The notes beneath the pieces were generated by a model, which was not told the origin of the DNA, searched no databases, and saw nothing but the letters and a program-made list of their open reading frames with translations. Position numbers and translations under genes: made by a program. Below, piece after piece: positions 32,736 to 41,185 of a DNA stretch of 64,000 nucleotides. How positions within the stretch are numbered: position 1 is the first letter of the stretch; every line of letters starts with the position of its first letter. The stretch comes from JAYSYM01 sp964543475 (GTDB lineage: Bacteria > Bdellovibrionota > Bdellovibrionia > Bdellovibrionales > JAMPXM01). Where the stretch lies: NCBI GenBank assembly GCA_964543475.1, contig CAZIYJ010000005.1, forward strand, positions 62,001-126,000, given 5' to 3'.

Positions 32736-33152
32736 ATGACTGATAATGAAATTCGCGACGCACTTGCCAACGCAAAAACAATTGCTGTGATTGGGCTAAG
32801 TCCTGATTCGTCTCGTGCAAGTTACCGCGTGACAGAATATTTAATTCAGCAAGGCTACGACATTACGGGCGTGCGTCCAGGAGGACACAAGCCAATCTTA
32901 GATAGACCCGTGGTCGAAAGTTTGAGCGAATTAAAAGCTGCTCCAGACATCGTCGATGTCTTTCGAAATTCTGAAGCTATTCCTGGCGTAGTCGACGAGA
33001 TTGAAAAGATGGTTGCGAAAGGTTTGAAGCCGAAGATGATGTGGCTTCAATTAGGAATTACACACCCCGAAGCCGAAGAAAGAGCGCGACGACTAGGCAT
33101 TAAAGTCGTGTCGAACAAATGCATTCTTATTGAACACCGAAGGCTTCTCTGA
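32736..33152 (+). CDS. CoA-binding domain protein (YccU-like)
   Basis: 138 residues from ATG 32736, nine bases after AAGGAG. A single Rossmann-like CoA_binding domain: TIAVIGLSPDSSRASYRVTEYLIQQGYDITGVRPGG, VVESLSELKAAPDIVDVFRNSE, and MMWLQLGITHPEAEERARRLGIKVVSNKCILIEHRRL. Matches the stand-alone YccU family, whose physiological role is not settled. Short stand-alone gene, divergent from the dehydrogenase operon. Confidence 0.88.
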   Translation: MTDNEIRDALANAKTIAVIGLSPDSSRASYRVTEYLIQQGYDITGVRPGGHKPILDRPVVESLSELKAAPDIVDVFRNSEAIPGVVDEIEKMVAKGLKPKMMWLQLGITHPEAEERARRLGIKVVSNKCILIEHRRLL

Positions 33153-33166
33153 AGCCAATGGCTAGC

Positions 33167-33436
33167 TTACTCAGACGCCGTGTCAGATTGGTCTTGAGAC
33201 GTTGCAAAACCACCAAGTTCGTCGCCCATTTCCAAGATTTCAACAGCACGGTACCGTGAGTTGACTTGGGAAGTTGTCGGCTCGTTTTGCTCATTCAGTT
33301 TGGCTTTTAGAACTTGTTTCTCTGCCAAAGTTTCCATCAGCGCTTGATCAATTCGCGGATTGTTTCCCGCAAATGCTGAATTTCCCAAAAACGCTACCAG
33401 AGCTACCACCACAATTGCTAAGGCTTGTTTTTTCAT
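33167..33436 (-). CDS. Small secreted protein of unknown function
   Basis: 89 residues from ATG 33436, chosen for the AGGAGG four bases upstream. Signal peptide MKKQALAIVVVALVAFLGNSAFA then GNNPR. The mature ~66 residues are mainly helical and acidic (ALMETLAEKQVLKAKLNEQ) with no Cys. Family not recognised. Its stop and that of the CoA-binding protein gene lie 14 bases apart, convergent. Confidence 0.6.
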   Translation of the reverse strand: MKKQALAIVVVALVAFLGNSAFAGNNPRIDQALMETLAEKQVLKAKLNEQNEPTTSQVNSRYRAVEILEMGDELGGFATSQDQSDTASE

Positions 33437-33739
33437 CTGATCCTCCTGCACTACCCTGTTGCAACACCCTGCCTGCTGAAACCCAGTTTAATTCGTTTTG
33501 AGATCAAACGCGCCTATAAATGCGATACCCGGTAAACGCCTGTCGAAGATCTAGACGTTTAGCTGCCGCCTGATGAAACCTTGGGCTTTGGAAATAGTGA
33601 GAGGTACCTCTACCTTTTGCTTGCCTTTAAATTCCGAATTCTATAGATTTTGCGCTTACTTTGAGCATTTGAAGCAGCGCTTAATTGCATGAGCGATTCG
33701 AGTCTGCATTTTCAAGAGCCGTTAAATTAAGGGGCCGAA
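33437..33739. other. Non-coding spacer before rpmF
   Basis: 303 bases separating the small secreted gene (minus) from rpmF (plus). I see no open reading frame of credible quality and no plsX or yceD remnants. A possible promoter for the fab cluster is TTGCTT (33617-33622) or TTGCCT (33621-33626) with TATAGA (33642-33647); spacing is 19 or 15 bases, so it is only a weak match. Confidence 0.35.
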
Positions 33740-33919
33740 ATGACTACACCTAAGAAACACACGACACGATCAAAGCGCGACATGCGCCGCTCACACGACT
33801 TCCTAGTTCCATTGACTACGATCAAGTGTGTGAACTGTTCGTCTCTAGTTAAGCCTCATCATGTTTGTGCATCGTGCGGTTACTACAAAGGAAAATCAGT
33901 CGTTGCTGCTCGCTCGTAA
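33740..33919 (+). CDS. rpmF: Ribosomal protein L32
   Basis: 59 residues, short enough to be easily missed. Start MTTPKKHTTRSKRDMRRSHD matches L32, and the zinc-ribbon Cys pairs Cys30/Cys33 (IKCVNC) and Cys43/Cys46 (VCASC) are intact, as in the zinc-binding (C+) form. It precedes fabH by 61 bases; in most bacteria plsX lies between, but here it is missing. GGGG six bases upstream of the ATG. Confidence 0.95.
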   Translation: MTTPKKHTTRSKRDMRRSHDFLVPLTTIKCVNCSSLVKPHHVCASCGYYKGKSVVAARS

Positions 33920-33980
33920 GAGCTAGACCTCGCATAGAATTTGCGGGTTTAATGAGTCACCAACAACTAGAGGTCACGGA

Positions 33981-35000
33981 ATGACGACGCCAATAGCGCA
34001 AAAATCACAGACTCTGTTTAGAACCCGTATTTCTGGTACGGGCTCATACCTTCCAAAAAAAGTTCTCACCAATCAGGATCTCGAAAAAATCGTTGATACC
34101 AACGACGAATGGATCACCGAGAGAACCGGAATTAAACAAAGACATATTGCTGCCGACGACGAGATCACGAGTGATCTTGCGTTGAATGCTGCTCGCCGCG
34201 CGATTGAAGCTGCAGGCTTAACTGTAAATGATATTGATATGATCTTAGTGGCGACTGTATCGCCTGATCAGCAAATGCCAAGCACCGCATGTATTCTTCA
34301 AGCTAAACTAGGCGCTCGAACTGTCATGGCTTTTGATATCAATGCTGCGTGTTCTGGATTTCTTTACGGAACAACGATCGCAGATCAGTTCATTAAAACA
34401 GGATTATACAAAAACGTTTTGGTGGTTGGAGTAGAAATACTTACCCGCTTCCTTAACTATAAAGATCGCGAAACTTGTATTTTGTTTGGTGACGCCGCAG
34501 GAGCCATGGTCTTCAGTCGTGCCGATGATCGCGATGACTCTCAAATCCTCAGTACTATTATCCAAGCAGACGGAACTCTTGCTGAGTTACTTCAACTGAC
34601 TGCGGGTGGTTCACGTAATCCAATTTCGAAAGTAAATCGCGATGCAGGCGAACACTGGATGTCGATGAAGGGCCGCGAAATTTTTAAAAATGCAGTTCGC
34701 ACGATGGTTCAGACTTGCCAAGACGCTATGAAAAATACAGGAATGACCGTCGAAGAAGTGAACTGGCTCATTCCACACCAGGCAAACCTTCGCATTATCG
34801 AATCAGTTGCCAGCTATTTTGGTCTCCCGCTCGAACGAGCAATCGTGAATGTTCAGAGAACTGGAAATACTTCGGCCGCAACTATACCTGTGGCTTTTGA
34901 TGAAGCAGTTCGCGATGGAAGAATTCAGCGTGGCCACAATGTTCTCTTAACAGCATTCGGCGCTGGGCTTACGAGCGGTAGCGTCTTGTTGAGGTATTAA
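33981..35000 (+). CDS. fabH: 3-oxoacyl-ACP synthase III
   Basis: Condenses acetyl-CoA (or branched starters) with malonyl-ACP to begin fatty acid synthesis. 339 residues with Cys124 (NAACSGF), His266 (PHQANLRI) and Asn296 (GNTSAAT) forming the triad. The N-terminus is about 10 residues longer than usual. AGGT precedes the ATG. First enzyme of the tight fabH-D-G-acpP-F run. Confidence 0.97.
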   Translation: MTTPIAQKSQTLFRTRISGTGSYLPKKVLTNQDLEKIVDTNDEWITERTGIKQRHIAADDEITSDLALNAARRAIEAAGLTVNDIDMILVATVSPDQQMPSTACILQAKLGARTVMAFDINAACSGFLYGTTIADQFIKTGLYKNVLVVGVEILTRFLNYKDRETCILFGDAAGAMVFSRADDRDDSQILSTIIQADGTLAELLQLTAGGSRNPISKVNRDAGEHWMSMKGREIFKNAVRTMVQTCQDAMKNTGMTVEEVNWLIPHQANLRIIESVASYFGLPLERAIVNVQRTGNTSAATIPVAFDEAVRDGRIQRGHNVLLTAFGAGLTSGSVLLRY

Positions 35001-35003
35001 CCT

Positions 35004-35972
35004 GTGTGGGCGGCATTATTTCCCGGACAAGGTAGTCAGTCAGTCGGCATGGGCCGATACCTTTATGATAATTTTAAATCAGCTAAAGAATCATTTGAAG
35101 AAGCTGGCGATGCGTTAAAGCAAGACTTTAAGAAGTTGTGCTTTGACGGCCCAGAATCTGACCTTGGACTCACTGAAAATACTCAGCCTGCCCTCCTCTT
35201 AGTTTCGAAAATTACTTTTGATGCAGTTAAAGAGACGACAGGAATAAAATTTGGCGCAGCTGCAGGACATTCGATCGGAGAATATGCGGCGCTAACAACG
35301 GCCGGTACGCTTAAATTCACTGATGCACTTAAGGCCGTACGACTGCGTGGACAAGCGATGCAAAAGGCCGTTCCGGTTGGCGAAGGCGCAATGCTTGCTG
35401 TTTTAGGTCTGGACGATGCAGACGTCGTTGCCATGTGCGCGTGGGCCGAGAAACAAACTGGATTATCGCCGATCGAGCCAGCAAATTTCAATGCGCCTGG
35501 GCAAGTAGTCATTAGCGGCTCAGCTAAATTAGCAGATTGGATTCGTGAGAACGCGAAACCTGAACTGTTCACGCCGGCTGGTAAGACTCCCGGAAGAATG
35601 AAGCTGATTCCTCTGAAAGTTTCAGCGCCGTTTCATTGTTCGATGATGAAGCCCGCAGAAACAGCGATGCGCGAAGTATTAACGTCGACGCAATTTAATC
35701 GCTCTCTCTTTCCGATCGTTCAAAACTTTACTGCCGAGGCGACGCAAGATCCTGATGAACTTCGCGAGCATATCATTCGGCAAGTGAGCGGTGCCGTTCG
35801 CTGGACACAGTGCATGCAGAACTTAAAGCAGATGGGTGCTACTCGTTTTGTTGAGGTCGGTGGCGGCAAAGTCTTAAGTGGACTAGCAAAAAAAATCGAT
35901 CCTGAAGCTGTGATTTACAGTTTGAATTCACTCGAAGATCTAAAAGCACTTGAAGGGGTTTCGATTGGCTAA
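35004..35972 (+). CDS. fabD: Malonyl-CoA:ACP transacylase
   Basis: Loads malonyl groups onto ACP. 322 residues: LFPGQGSQSVGMG at the start, Ser90 (GHSIGEYAA) nucleophile, His211 (SAPFHCSMM), and Arg of VRLRG for the malonyl carboxylate. GTG start with GAGGT eight bases upstream, only three bases after the fabH stop. Confidence 0.97.
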   Translation: MWAALFPGQGSQSVGMGRYLYDNFKSAKESFEEAGDALKQDFKKLCFDGPESDLGLTENTQPALLLVSKITFDAVKETTGIKFGAAAGHSIGEYAALTTAGTLKFTDALKAVRLRGQAMQKAVPVGEGAMLAVLGLDDADVVAMCAWAEKQTGLSPIEPANFNAPGQVVISGSAKLADWIRENAKPELFTPAGKTPGRMKLIPLKVSAPFHCSMMKPAETAMREVLTSTQFNRSLFPIVQNFTAEATQDPDELREHIIRQVSGAVRWTQCMQNLKQMGATRFVEVGGGKVLSGLAKKIDPEAVIYSLNSLEDLKALEGVSIG

Positions 35973-36711
35973 GCGATTTGATGGAAAAACTGTTTTAGTT
36001 ACGGGTTCAAGCCGCGGCATTGGCGCCGGAATCGCACAACATTTGGCCCGTCTCGGAGCAAGAGTTGCTGTCACCTACTCCGGTAACCAAGCATCAGCCG
36101 AAAAAACCTGTGCAGCTCTTGAGGGCTCAGGCCACCTTTGCCTTCACTTAAACGTATCTGACGAAGCTTCTGTTGAAGGTGTGTTTGCAACGATTGCTAC
36201 TGAGTTCGGTAAACTCGATTTTCTTGTGAACAATGCCGGGATTACGAAAGATCAGTTGTTACTTCGTATGAAGGCCGATGATTTCAATTCGGTTATTGAG
36301 ACAAACCTTCGTGGTACTTTCCTTTGCACGAAGGCGGCGACTAAACTGATGCTCAAAGCTCGCGCAGGTTCAATTGTGAACATTACGAGCGTTATTGGCC
36401 AAACTGGCAACGCTGGGCAGGCAAATTATGCTGCCAGCAAGGCAGGCATCGAGGCTTTTTCGAAGTCAGTTGCGGCCGAAGTTGCGTCGCGCAGCATTCG
36501 GGTTAACTGTGTAGCTCCCGGATTTATTGTCACCGAAATGACTGATGTGTTATCAGATACTCAGAAGCAAGCCATTTTGGATAAAGTCCCGCTCAAAACA
36601 CTTGGGTCGGTGGATGACATCTCAAATGCTGTGAGCTTCTTATTAAGTGACGAATCAAAATATATCACCGGACAAACACTCAGTGTTAACGGTGGTTTGT
36701 TCATGACATAA
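35965..36711 (+). CDS. fabG: 3-oxoacyl-ACP reductase
   Basis: NADPH-dependent reductase of the elongation cycle; 248 residues. VTGSSRGIGAGIA cofactor loop, NNAGITKD, NITSVIGQ (Ser), YAASKAG (Tyr and Lys), and ITGQTLSVNGG. The start is a TTG at 35965, inside the last codons of fabD, with AAGGGG six bases upstream; no ATG is available before MAKRFDGKTV. The eight-base overlap with fabD implies coupled translation. Confidence 0.96.
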   Translation: MAKRFDGKTVLVTGSSRGIGAGIAQHLARLGARVAVTYSGNQASAEKTCAALEGSGHLCLHLNVSDEASVEGVFATIATEFGKLDFLVNNAGITKDQLLLRMKADDFNSVIETNLRGTFLCTKAATKLMLKARAGSIVNITSVIGQTGNAGQANYAASKAGIEAFSKSVAAEVASRSIRVNCVAPGFIVTEMTDVLSDTQKQAILDKVPLKTLGSVDDISNAVSFLLSDESKYITGQTLSVNGGLFMT

Positions 36712-36739
36712 TGACCGCAAACGGTCGGAGGATAGTGAG

Positions 36740-36979
36740 ATGACAGCAGTTCAACCAAAAGTGAAAGAAGTTATTGTAGAGCAACTCGGCGTAGACGCTG
36801 ATCGCGTAAAGCCAGAGGCTTCTTTCATCGACGATTTGGGCGCTGACAGCTTAGACATCGTTGAACTTGTAATGGCGATGGAAGAAGAGTTCGGCTTAGA
36901 AATTCCAGACGAAGACGCAGAGAAGTTAAAGACAGTTGCTGACGTTAGTAACTACCTAGCTTCTAAAGGCAAAGCGTAA
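36740..36979 (+). CDS. acpP: Acyl carrier protein
   Basis: 79 residues, acidic. Ser37 in GADSLDIVELVMAMEEEFGLEIPDEDAE is the 4'-phosphopantetheine attachment site. Start ATG with GGAGG six bases upstream. The 116-base gap to fabF is the largest inside the fab cluster and holds strong secondary structure, possibly allowing separate acpP expression. Confidence 0.98.
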   Translation: MTAVQPKVKEVIVEQLGVDADRVKPEASFIDDLGADSLDIVELVMAMEEEFGLEIPDEDAEKLKTVADVSNYLASKGKA

Positions 36980-36988
36980 GCTAAATCA

Positions 36989-37077
36989 GGCAGCCAGTGA
37001 GGCAGCCAATCGGTCAGACTGATACAGTGACCGGTCACAGCTTCTGTTTAACTGAATGACTGACTGACCGTCTGCCC
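36989..37077 (+). promoter_or_regulatory. Structured acpP-fabF intergenic element
   Basis: The gap contains a nested foldable structure. GGCAG (37001-37005, plus a second copy GGCAGCCA at 36989-36996) and CGGTCAG (37011-37017) pair in order with CTGACCG (37064-37070) and CTGCC (37073-37077), interrupted only by a small asymmetric bulge. A perfect 12-base palindrome GTGACCGGTCAC (37027-37038) sits inside the loop. No T-tract follows, so it is not a simple terminator; RNA processing or attenuation between acpP and fabF is inferred. Confidence 0.5.
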
Positions 37078-37095
37078 GACTTCAAGGATGTAAGT

Positions 37096-38367
37096 ATGGC
37101 ATCTCCAAATAAATTTGAGCGTGCACCGAAAACCCAGCGACGAGTTGTTGTCACTGGGATGTCTGCCCTTACTCCACTCGGTCTAGATATTCAGACGACG
37201 TGGAAGAATCTTGTAAGCGGTGTCTCGGGAATCGATAACATCACGCAATTCGATACTTCAAAGCATGACGTAAAATTTGCTGGCGAAATCAAAGGTTTCG
37301 ATCCGGCTCCGTATATCGATAAAAAAGAACAAAAGAAAATGGATCGCTTTATCCACCTATCGCTTGCAGCAGCTGCTCAGGCGATTGCAGATAGCGGCCT
37401 AGAGTTTAACGAAGAGCTTGGCGCACGTAGCGGCTGTTTGTTCGGCGTAGGCATGGGCGGTCTTCCGGCAATTGAAGTTCAGCACCGTGCGTTCGTAGAG
37501 CGCGGACCTTCTCGTATCTCCCCGTTCTTTATTCCGATGGTTATTACCAATTTATCTTCGGGTCAGATCAGTATTAAGTACGGACTTAAGGGTCCTAATT
37601 ATTCTGTGACTTCGGCTTGTGCTTCAGGAGCTCATGCGATCGGAGAATCGGCTGCGTACATTCGCGATGGTCGAATGGATGTAATGGTCACTGGCGGATC
37701 AGAATCTGTGATTTGCGATATGGCTATTGGTGGTTTCGCTTCGATGCGCGCACTTTCAACTCGCAATGATTCACCGAAAACGGCAAGTCGACCGTTCGAT
37801 AAAGATCGAGACGGTTTTGTCATGGCGGAGGCTGCGGCAGTTCTAATTCTTGAAGACTATGAGCGCGCAGTAAAACGAGGCGCAAAAATCTACGGCGAAG
37901 TGACTGGCTACGGAGTTTCATCTGATGCTTATCACATGACGAACCCTGCACCAGGTGGTGCTGGGGGTGCCGAAGCTATGAAAATGGCACTAAAAGATGC
38001 TTCACTCAATCCTGAGCAGGTTTCTTATATTAATGCTCATGGAACAAGTACTCCAGTTGGAGACGGATTAGAGTCGAATGCAATTAAGACTGTGTTCGGG
38101 GATCACGCAAAAAAACTTTGGGTGAGTAGCACGAAAAGTATGACTGGGCACGCACTCGGTGCAGCTGGTGCAATCGAGAGCGTATTTAGTTTAATGACGC
38201 TTAAAGAAAACATTGCACCGCCAACTATCAACTTAGAAAATCCAAGTGAAGATTGCAATTTGGACTACGTTGCAAAAGTTGCTCGCGATGGCAAATTTGA
38301 ACACGTCCTCAATAACAGTTTCGGGTTCGGCGGAACAAACGCGAGTCTGATCTTCAGCAAGGTATAA
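37096..38367 (+). CDS. fabF: 3-oxoacyl-ACP synthase II
   Basis: Condensing enzyme of fatty acid elongation; 423 residues with Cys175 (TSACASGAH), His in NAHGTSTPVGD and His in MTGHALGAAGA. An extra ~12 residues precede the usual RRVVVTGMSALTPLG start. AAGGATG supports the ATG. Followed immediately by the first copy of the palindromic repeat. Confidence 0.97.
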   Translation: MASPNKFERAPKTQRRVVVTGMSALTPLGLDIQTTWKNLVSGVSGIDNITQFDTSKHDVKFAGEIKGFDPAPYIDKKEQKKMDRFIHLSLAAAAQAIADSGLEFNEELGARSGCLFGVGMGGLPAIEVQHRAFVERGPSRISPFFIPMVITNLSSGQISIKYGLKGPNYSVTSACASGAHAIGESAAYIRDGRMDVMVTGGSESVICDMAIGGFASMRALSTRNDSPKTASRPFDKDRDGFVMAEAAAVLILEDYERAVKRGAKIYGEVTGYGVSSDAYHMTNPAPGGAGGAEAMKMALKDASLNPEQVSYINAHGTSTPVGDGLESNAIKTVFGDHAKKLWVSSTKSMTGHALGAAGAIESVFSLMTLKENIAPPTINLENPSEDCNLDYVAKVARDGKFEHVLNNSFGFGGTNASLIFSKV

Positions 38368-38368
38368 A

Positions 38369-38392
38369 AGGCGTCGTACACCCTTTTTCCAC
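38369..38392. repeat. Half copy of the palindromic repeat
   Basis: AGGCGTCGTACACCC then TTTTTCCAC, starting one base after the fabF stop. It matches the left arm of the full palindrome at 38869-38892 in 23 of 24 bases and lies exactly 500 bases upstream of it. After the arm only C-GTGG of the mirror half remains, so this is a half or decayed unit. The first 14 bases can fold on themselves (GGCGT-CGT-ACACC with a G-T pair), like REP-type hairpins. Confidence 0.75.
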
Positions 38393-38435
38393 CGTGGCTG
38401 ACCAGAGCTGCCGCCGTGTAAAGAGAGGAACGCCA

Positions 38436-38870
38436 GTGAAAAGCCAGAAGTTATACATTGCTGCTGATCACGCAGGTTTTGATCTTAAGCAGCATCTCCT
38501 TCAAAAATTTTCTGAATTAAAAATTGAGGACCTCGGCACAGGCAACTGCGATCGCGTGGACTATCCCGATTACGCCGATCGTGTTGCAAAGAAGATTGAA
38601 GCTGATCCGTCTGGCATCGGAATTCTTGTTTGTGGCTCAGGGCAAGGAATGGCAATCAGGGCGAATCGATATTCCAAGGTGCGCGCGGCCCTCTGCTGGA
38701 ATGAAGAGGTTGCTGAGCTTTCGCGTGCCCATAACAACGCAAATGTTCTTTGTATTGGCTCGCGCTTCACTGCCCCCGCGCTTGCCGAATTAATATTAAA
38801 AAAGTTTTTGAATACTGAATTTGAGGGTGGCCGACACGCCGCCCGCGTCGATAAACTTGATCGAAAATAG
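38436..38870 (+). CDS. rpiB: Ribose 5-phosphate isomerase B
   Basis: Interconverts ribose 5-phosphate and ribulose 5-phosphate. 144 residues from GTG 38436, supported by AGAGAGGAA upstream and by the conserved MKSQKLYIAADHAGFDLK start; a longer frame from 38394 begins inside the upstream repeat region. LVCGSGQGMAIRANRY carries the catalytic Cys, and HNNANVLCIGSRF is typical. It is bracketed by two copies of a palindromic repeat, both at stop codons. Confidence 0.92.
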   Translation: MKSQKLYIAADHAGFDLKQHLLQKFSELKIEDLGTGNCDRVDYPDYADRVAKKIEADPSGIGILVCGSGQGMAIRANRYSKVRAALCWNEEVAELSRAHNNANVLCIGSRFTAPALAELILKKFLNTEFEGGRHAARVDKLDRK

Positions 38871-38919
38871 GCGTCGTACACCCATTTTCCACAAAGTGGA
38901 AAATGGGTGTACGACGCCT
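38869..38919. repeat. Perfect 24-bp palindromic repeat between rpiB and glyA
   Basis: Left arm 38869-38892 (AGGCGTCGTACACCC then ATTTTCCAC) and right arm 38896-38919 are exact reverse complements around a three-base AAA loop. The left arm includes the last two bases of the rpiB stop codon. The RNA would form a very strong hairpin ending 18 bases before the glyA start and just upstream of its AAGGAG. TTTC after the stem is too short for a clear terminator. Confidence 0.9.
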
Positions 38920-38937
38920 TTCAGAAGGAGCAACTAG

Positions 38938-40218
38938 ATGAATCATCTTCGTGAAAACGATCCTGAAATTTATAAGTGGATTGGTGAGGAGACTAAGAGA
39001 CAACAATTTGGTCTCGAGATGATTGCGTCTGAGAACTACACTTCTCAAGCCGTGATGCAGGCGCAGGGCTCGATTCTCACAAACAAGTACGCTGAGGGTT
39101 ACCCTGGAAAACGATATTATGGTGGGTGTGAATTTGTTGATCAGATCGAGCAGCTAGCGATTGATCGCGCTAAGAAACTTTTTGGCGCTGAGCACGCAAA
39201 TGTTCAGCCGCATGCGGGCTCGCAAGCAAACATGGCGGTGTTCTTAGCCTGCTTAAATGCTGGCGACACAATCATGGGAATGGATCTGTCTCATGGCGGA
39301 CACTTAACTCACGGCTCGCCCGTCAACTTTAGCGGAATTCTATTTAAAGCAGTTTCATATGGACTCGATCCTGAAACAAGTTTGCTAAATTACGATCGCA
39401 TTTTAGAAGATGCAAAAAAGCATAAGCCAAAGATGATTATTGCTGGTTACAGCGCTTATCCGCGTTCGCTTGATTTTGCAAAATTCCGGGATATCGCAGA
39501 CCAAGTCGGCGCAACATTAATGTGTGATATGGCTCACTTTGCAGGCTTGGTTGCTGCTGGCATTCATCAGTCGCCGATACCTTATGCTGACTTCACGACT
39601 ACCACAACTCACAAAACTTTACGTGGGCCACGTGGCGGACTCATCCTTTGCAAAGAAGAGAATGCAAAAAAAGTAAATTCAAAAATTTTCCCGGGCATTC
39701 AGGGCGGGCCACTTGAGCATGTTATTGCAGCTAAAGCTGTTGCTTTCGGTGAGGCGCTTCAGCCAAGTTTCAAAACTTACTCTCAGCAAGTTGTCAAAAA
39801 TGCGAAGGCATTGGCGGCAACTCTCATGAGTGAAGGTTTTGATTTAGTGACTGGTGGAACTGATAATCATTTGATGCTCCTTGATCTCAGTAGCCGCGAT
39901 GTTACGGGAAAAGATGCAGAGATCGCACTTGATCACGCAGGGATTACAGTGAACAAAAATACTGTTCCAAACGAAAAGCGTTCACCGTTTGTTACAAGCG
40001 GCGTGCGCATTGGAACTCCGGCGCTCACGACTCGTGGAATGAATGAGCCTGAAATGAAACAGATTGGAAAATGGATATCTGCGGTAATCAAAGATCATAC
40101 CAATGAGACATCTCTCAAGAAAATACGGGCTGAGGTCCAGGAACTGTGCACAAGATTTCCGATTTACTCTTCATCTTCTGGTAAAATGACTGGAGAGTTA
40201 ACTGGAGAATTGAGCTGA
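38938..40218 (+). CDS. glyA: Serine hydroxymethyltransferase
   Basis: PLP enzyme making glycine and 5,10-methylene-THF from serine. 426 residues; Lys226 in TTTTHKTLRGPRGG forms the Schiff base, with GLEMIASENYTS and NVQPHAGSQAN also typical. AAGGAG lies seven bases upstream. The C-terminus carries a small internal repeat (TGELTGELS). rpiB-glyA adjacency is common in several bacterial groups. Confidence 0.97.
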   Translation: MNHLRENDPEIYKWIGEETKRQQFGLEMIASENYTSQAVMQAQGSILTNKYAEGYPGKRYYGGCEFVDQIEQLAIDRAKKLFGAEHANVQPHAGSQANMAVFLACLNAGDTIMGMDLSHGGHLTHGSPVNFSGILFKAVSYGLDPETSLLNYDRILEDAKKHKPKMIIAGYSAYPRSLDFAKFRDIADQVGATLMCDMAHFAGLVAAGIHQSPIPYADFTTTTTHKTLRGPRGGLILCKEENAKKVNSKIFPGIQGGPLEHVIAAKAVAFGEALQPSFKTYSQQVVKNAKALAATLMSEGFDLVTGGTDNHLMLLDLSSRDVTGKDAEIALDHAGITVNKNTVPNEKRSPFVTSGVRIGTPALTTRGMNEPEMKQIGKWISAVIKDHTNETSLKKIRAEVQELCTRFPIYSSSSGKMTGELTGELS

Positions 40219-40829
40219 TGGTTAGTCCCCGAATCACGCGTTCACTATTTATTTTTGCGGGCATGTCGATTCTTATCGCTTGCTCAACCTACCGCGGAAC
40301 TTCTTATCGAAGTGGCGTCGGAAGTTATAAAGCGCCCGACGAAATGTATAGTGAGTACCAGCAACTTCCGCCTGCAGGTGGTGTGTCTTGGCGTGCGGCC
40401 CGCAGAACTGATTCGGCATTTTCCGAAGTCAATTTTGATTGGCCAGTAGATCGCGCCCGACTCACCCAAGGATTTCAAGTAGGGAAAAAGGTACATTGGG
40501 GAGTCGATCTCGCAGGTCCCAAGGGCACTCCAATCTTAGCTGCAGAGCGCGGAGTTGTCGTCTACACAGGTAGCGGCTTTCGTGGTTACGGAAAGCTTGT
40601 CGTCGTTGAACATGGAACTGAGTGGGCCACTCTTTACTCTCACCTATCGAAAATTTCAGTCAAAGAAGGACAAACTGTTCAGCAAGGTCAGGTGCTCGGC
40701 GGAATGGGCCGCACCGGACGCGCAAGTGGTGTTCATTTGCATTTTGAAATTCGAAAGAATCGTCAGCCAGTTAATCCGCTGGCCCTCTTACCTCAAGATG
40801 TAAGTGCTCTCGCGACAATTCGTAATTGA
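40218..40829 (+). CDS. LytM/M23-family peptidase lipoprotein
   Basis: 203 residues with lipobox ILIAC (Cys22). The M23 domain covers residues ~85-190: HWGVDLAGPKGTPILA (H-x3-D zinc ligands), YGKLVVVEHG, TLYSHLSKI and GVHLHFEIR (HxH). All zinc ligands look present, so it may be an active cell-wall endopeptidase rather than an NlpD-type activator, and no LysM domain is seen. TGATG overlap couples it to glyA. Its 3' end overlaps the convergent membrane gene by 37 bases. Confidence 0.88.
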   Translation: MVSPRITRSLFIFAGMSILIACSTYRGTSYRSGVGSYKAPDEMYSEYQQLPPAGGVSWRAARRTDSAFSEVNFDWPVDRARLTQGFQVGKKVHWGVDLAGPKGTPILAAERGVVVYTGSGFRGYGKLVVVEHGTEWATLYSHLSKISVKEGQTVQQGQVLGGMGRTGRASGVHLHFEIRKNRQPVNPLALLPQDVSALATIRN

Positions 40830-41185
40830 TTGGTAGCAGCTGCGAAAAGCGCTGCTATCGCTCCGCCCAGTGTAGCCGATAGAATACTTGCGACAATCGG
40901 AACTGGAAGTCCAACAAGCCCACCAAGGCGAGTAGATATTCTAAAGCCATTTGCTAAATCGAATCCCAGTGTTAGTAACATCCAGGCAATAAAGCAGGCA
41001 ATGAGTGCAGCAAGTGATGCTCGAAGTAGTCCATTCTCAAACCATCCGATAATTCCAGCAACAATTAAAATCGACCACCACGGAAGTACAAAGCCAATTG
41101 CCATGAACGAGAAAACATAAATCGCAATTCTAACTTTGCGATTCGAAATTCGATTTATTGTTCGATCAAACTTATTTTCGATCAT
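40793..41185 (-). CDS. Small multi-pass membrane protein
   Basis: 130 residues with about four hydrophobic segments (RIAIYVFSFMAIGFVLPWW, ILIVAGIIGWF, ASLAALIACFIAWMLLTLGF, VASILSATLGGAIAALFAAA). No family recognised. Its ATG overlaps the acylase stop (ATGA), so it is expressed with the acylase. Confidence 0.7.
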   Translation of the reverse strand: MIENKFDRTINRISNRKVRIAIYVFSFMAIGFVLPWWSILIVAGIIGWFENGLLRASLAALIACFIAWMLLTLGFDLANGFRISTRLGGLVGLPVPIVASILSATLGGAIAALFAAATNQLRIVARALTS

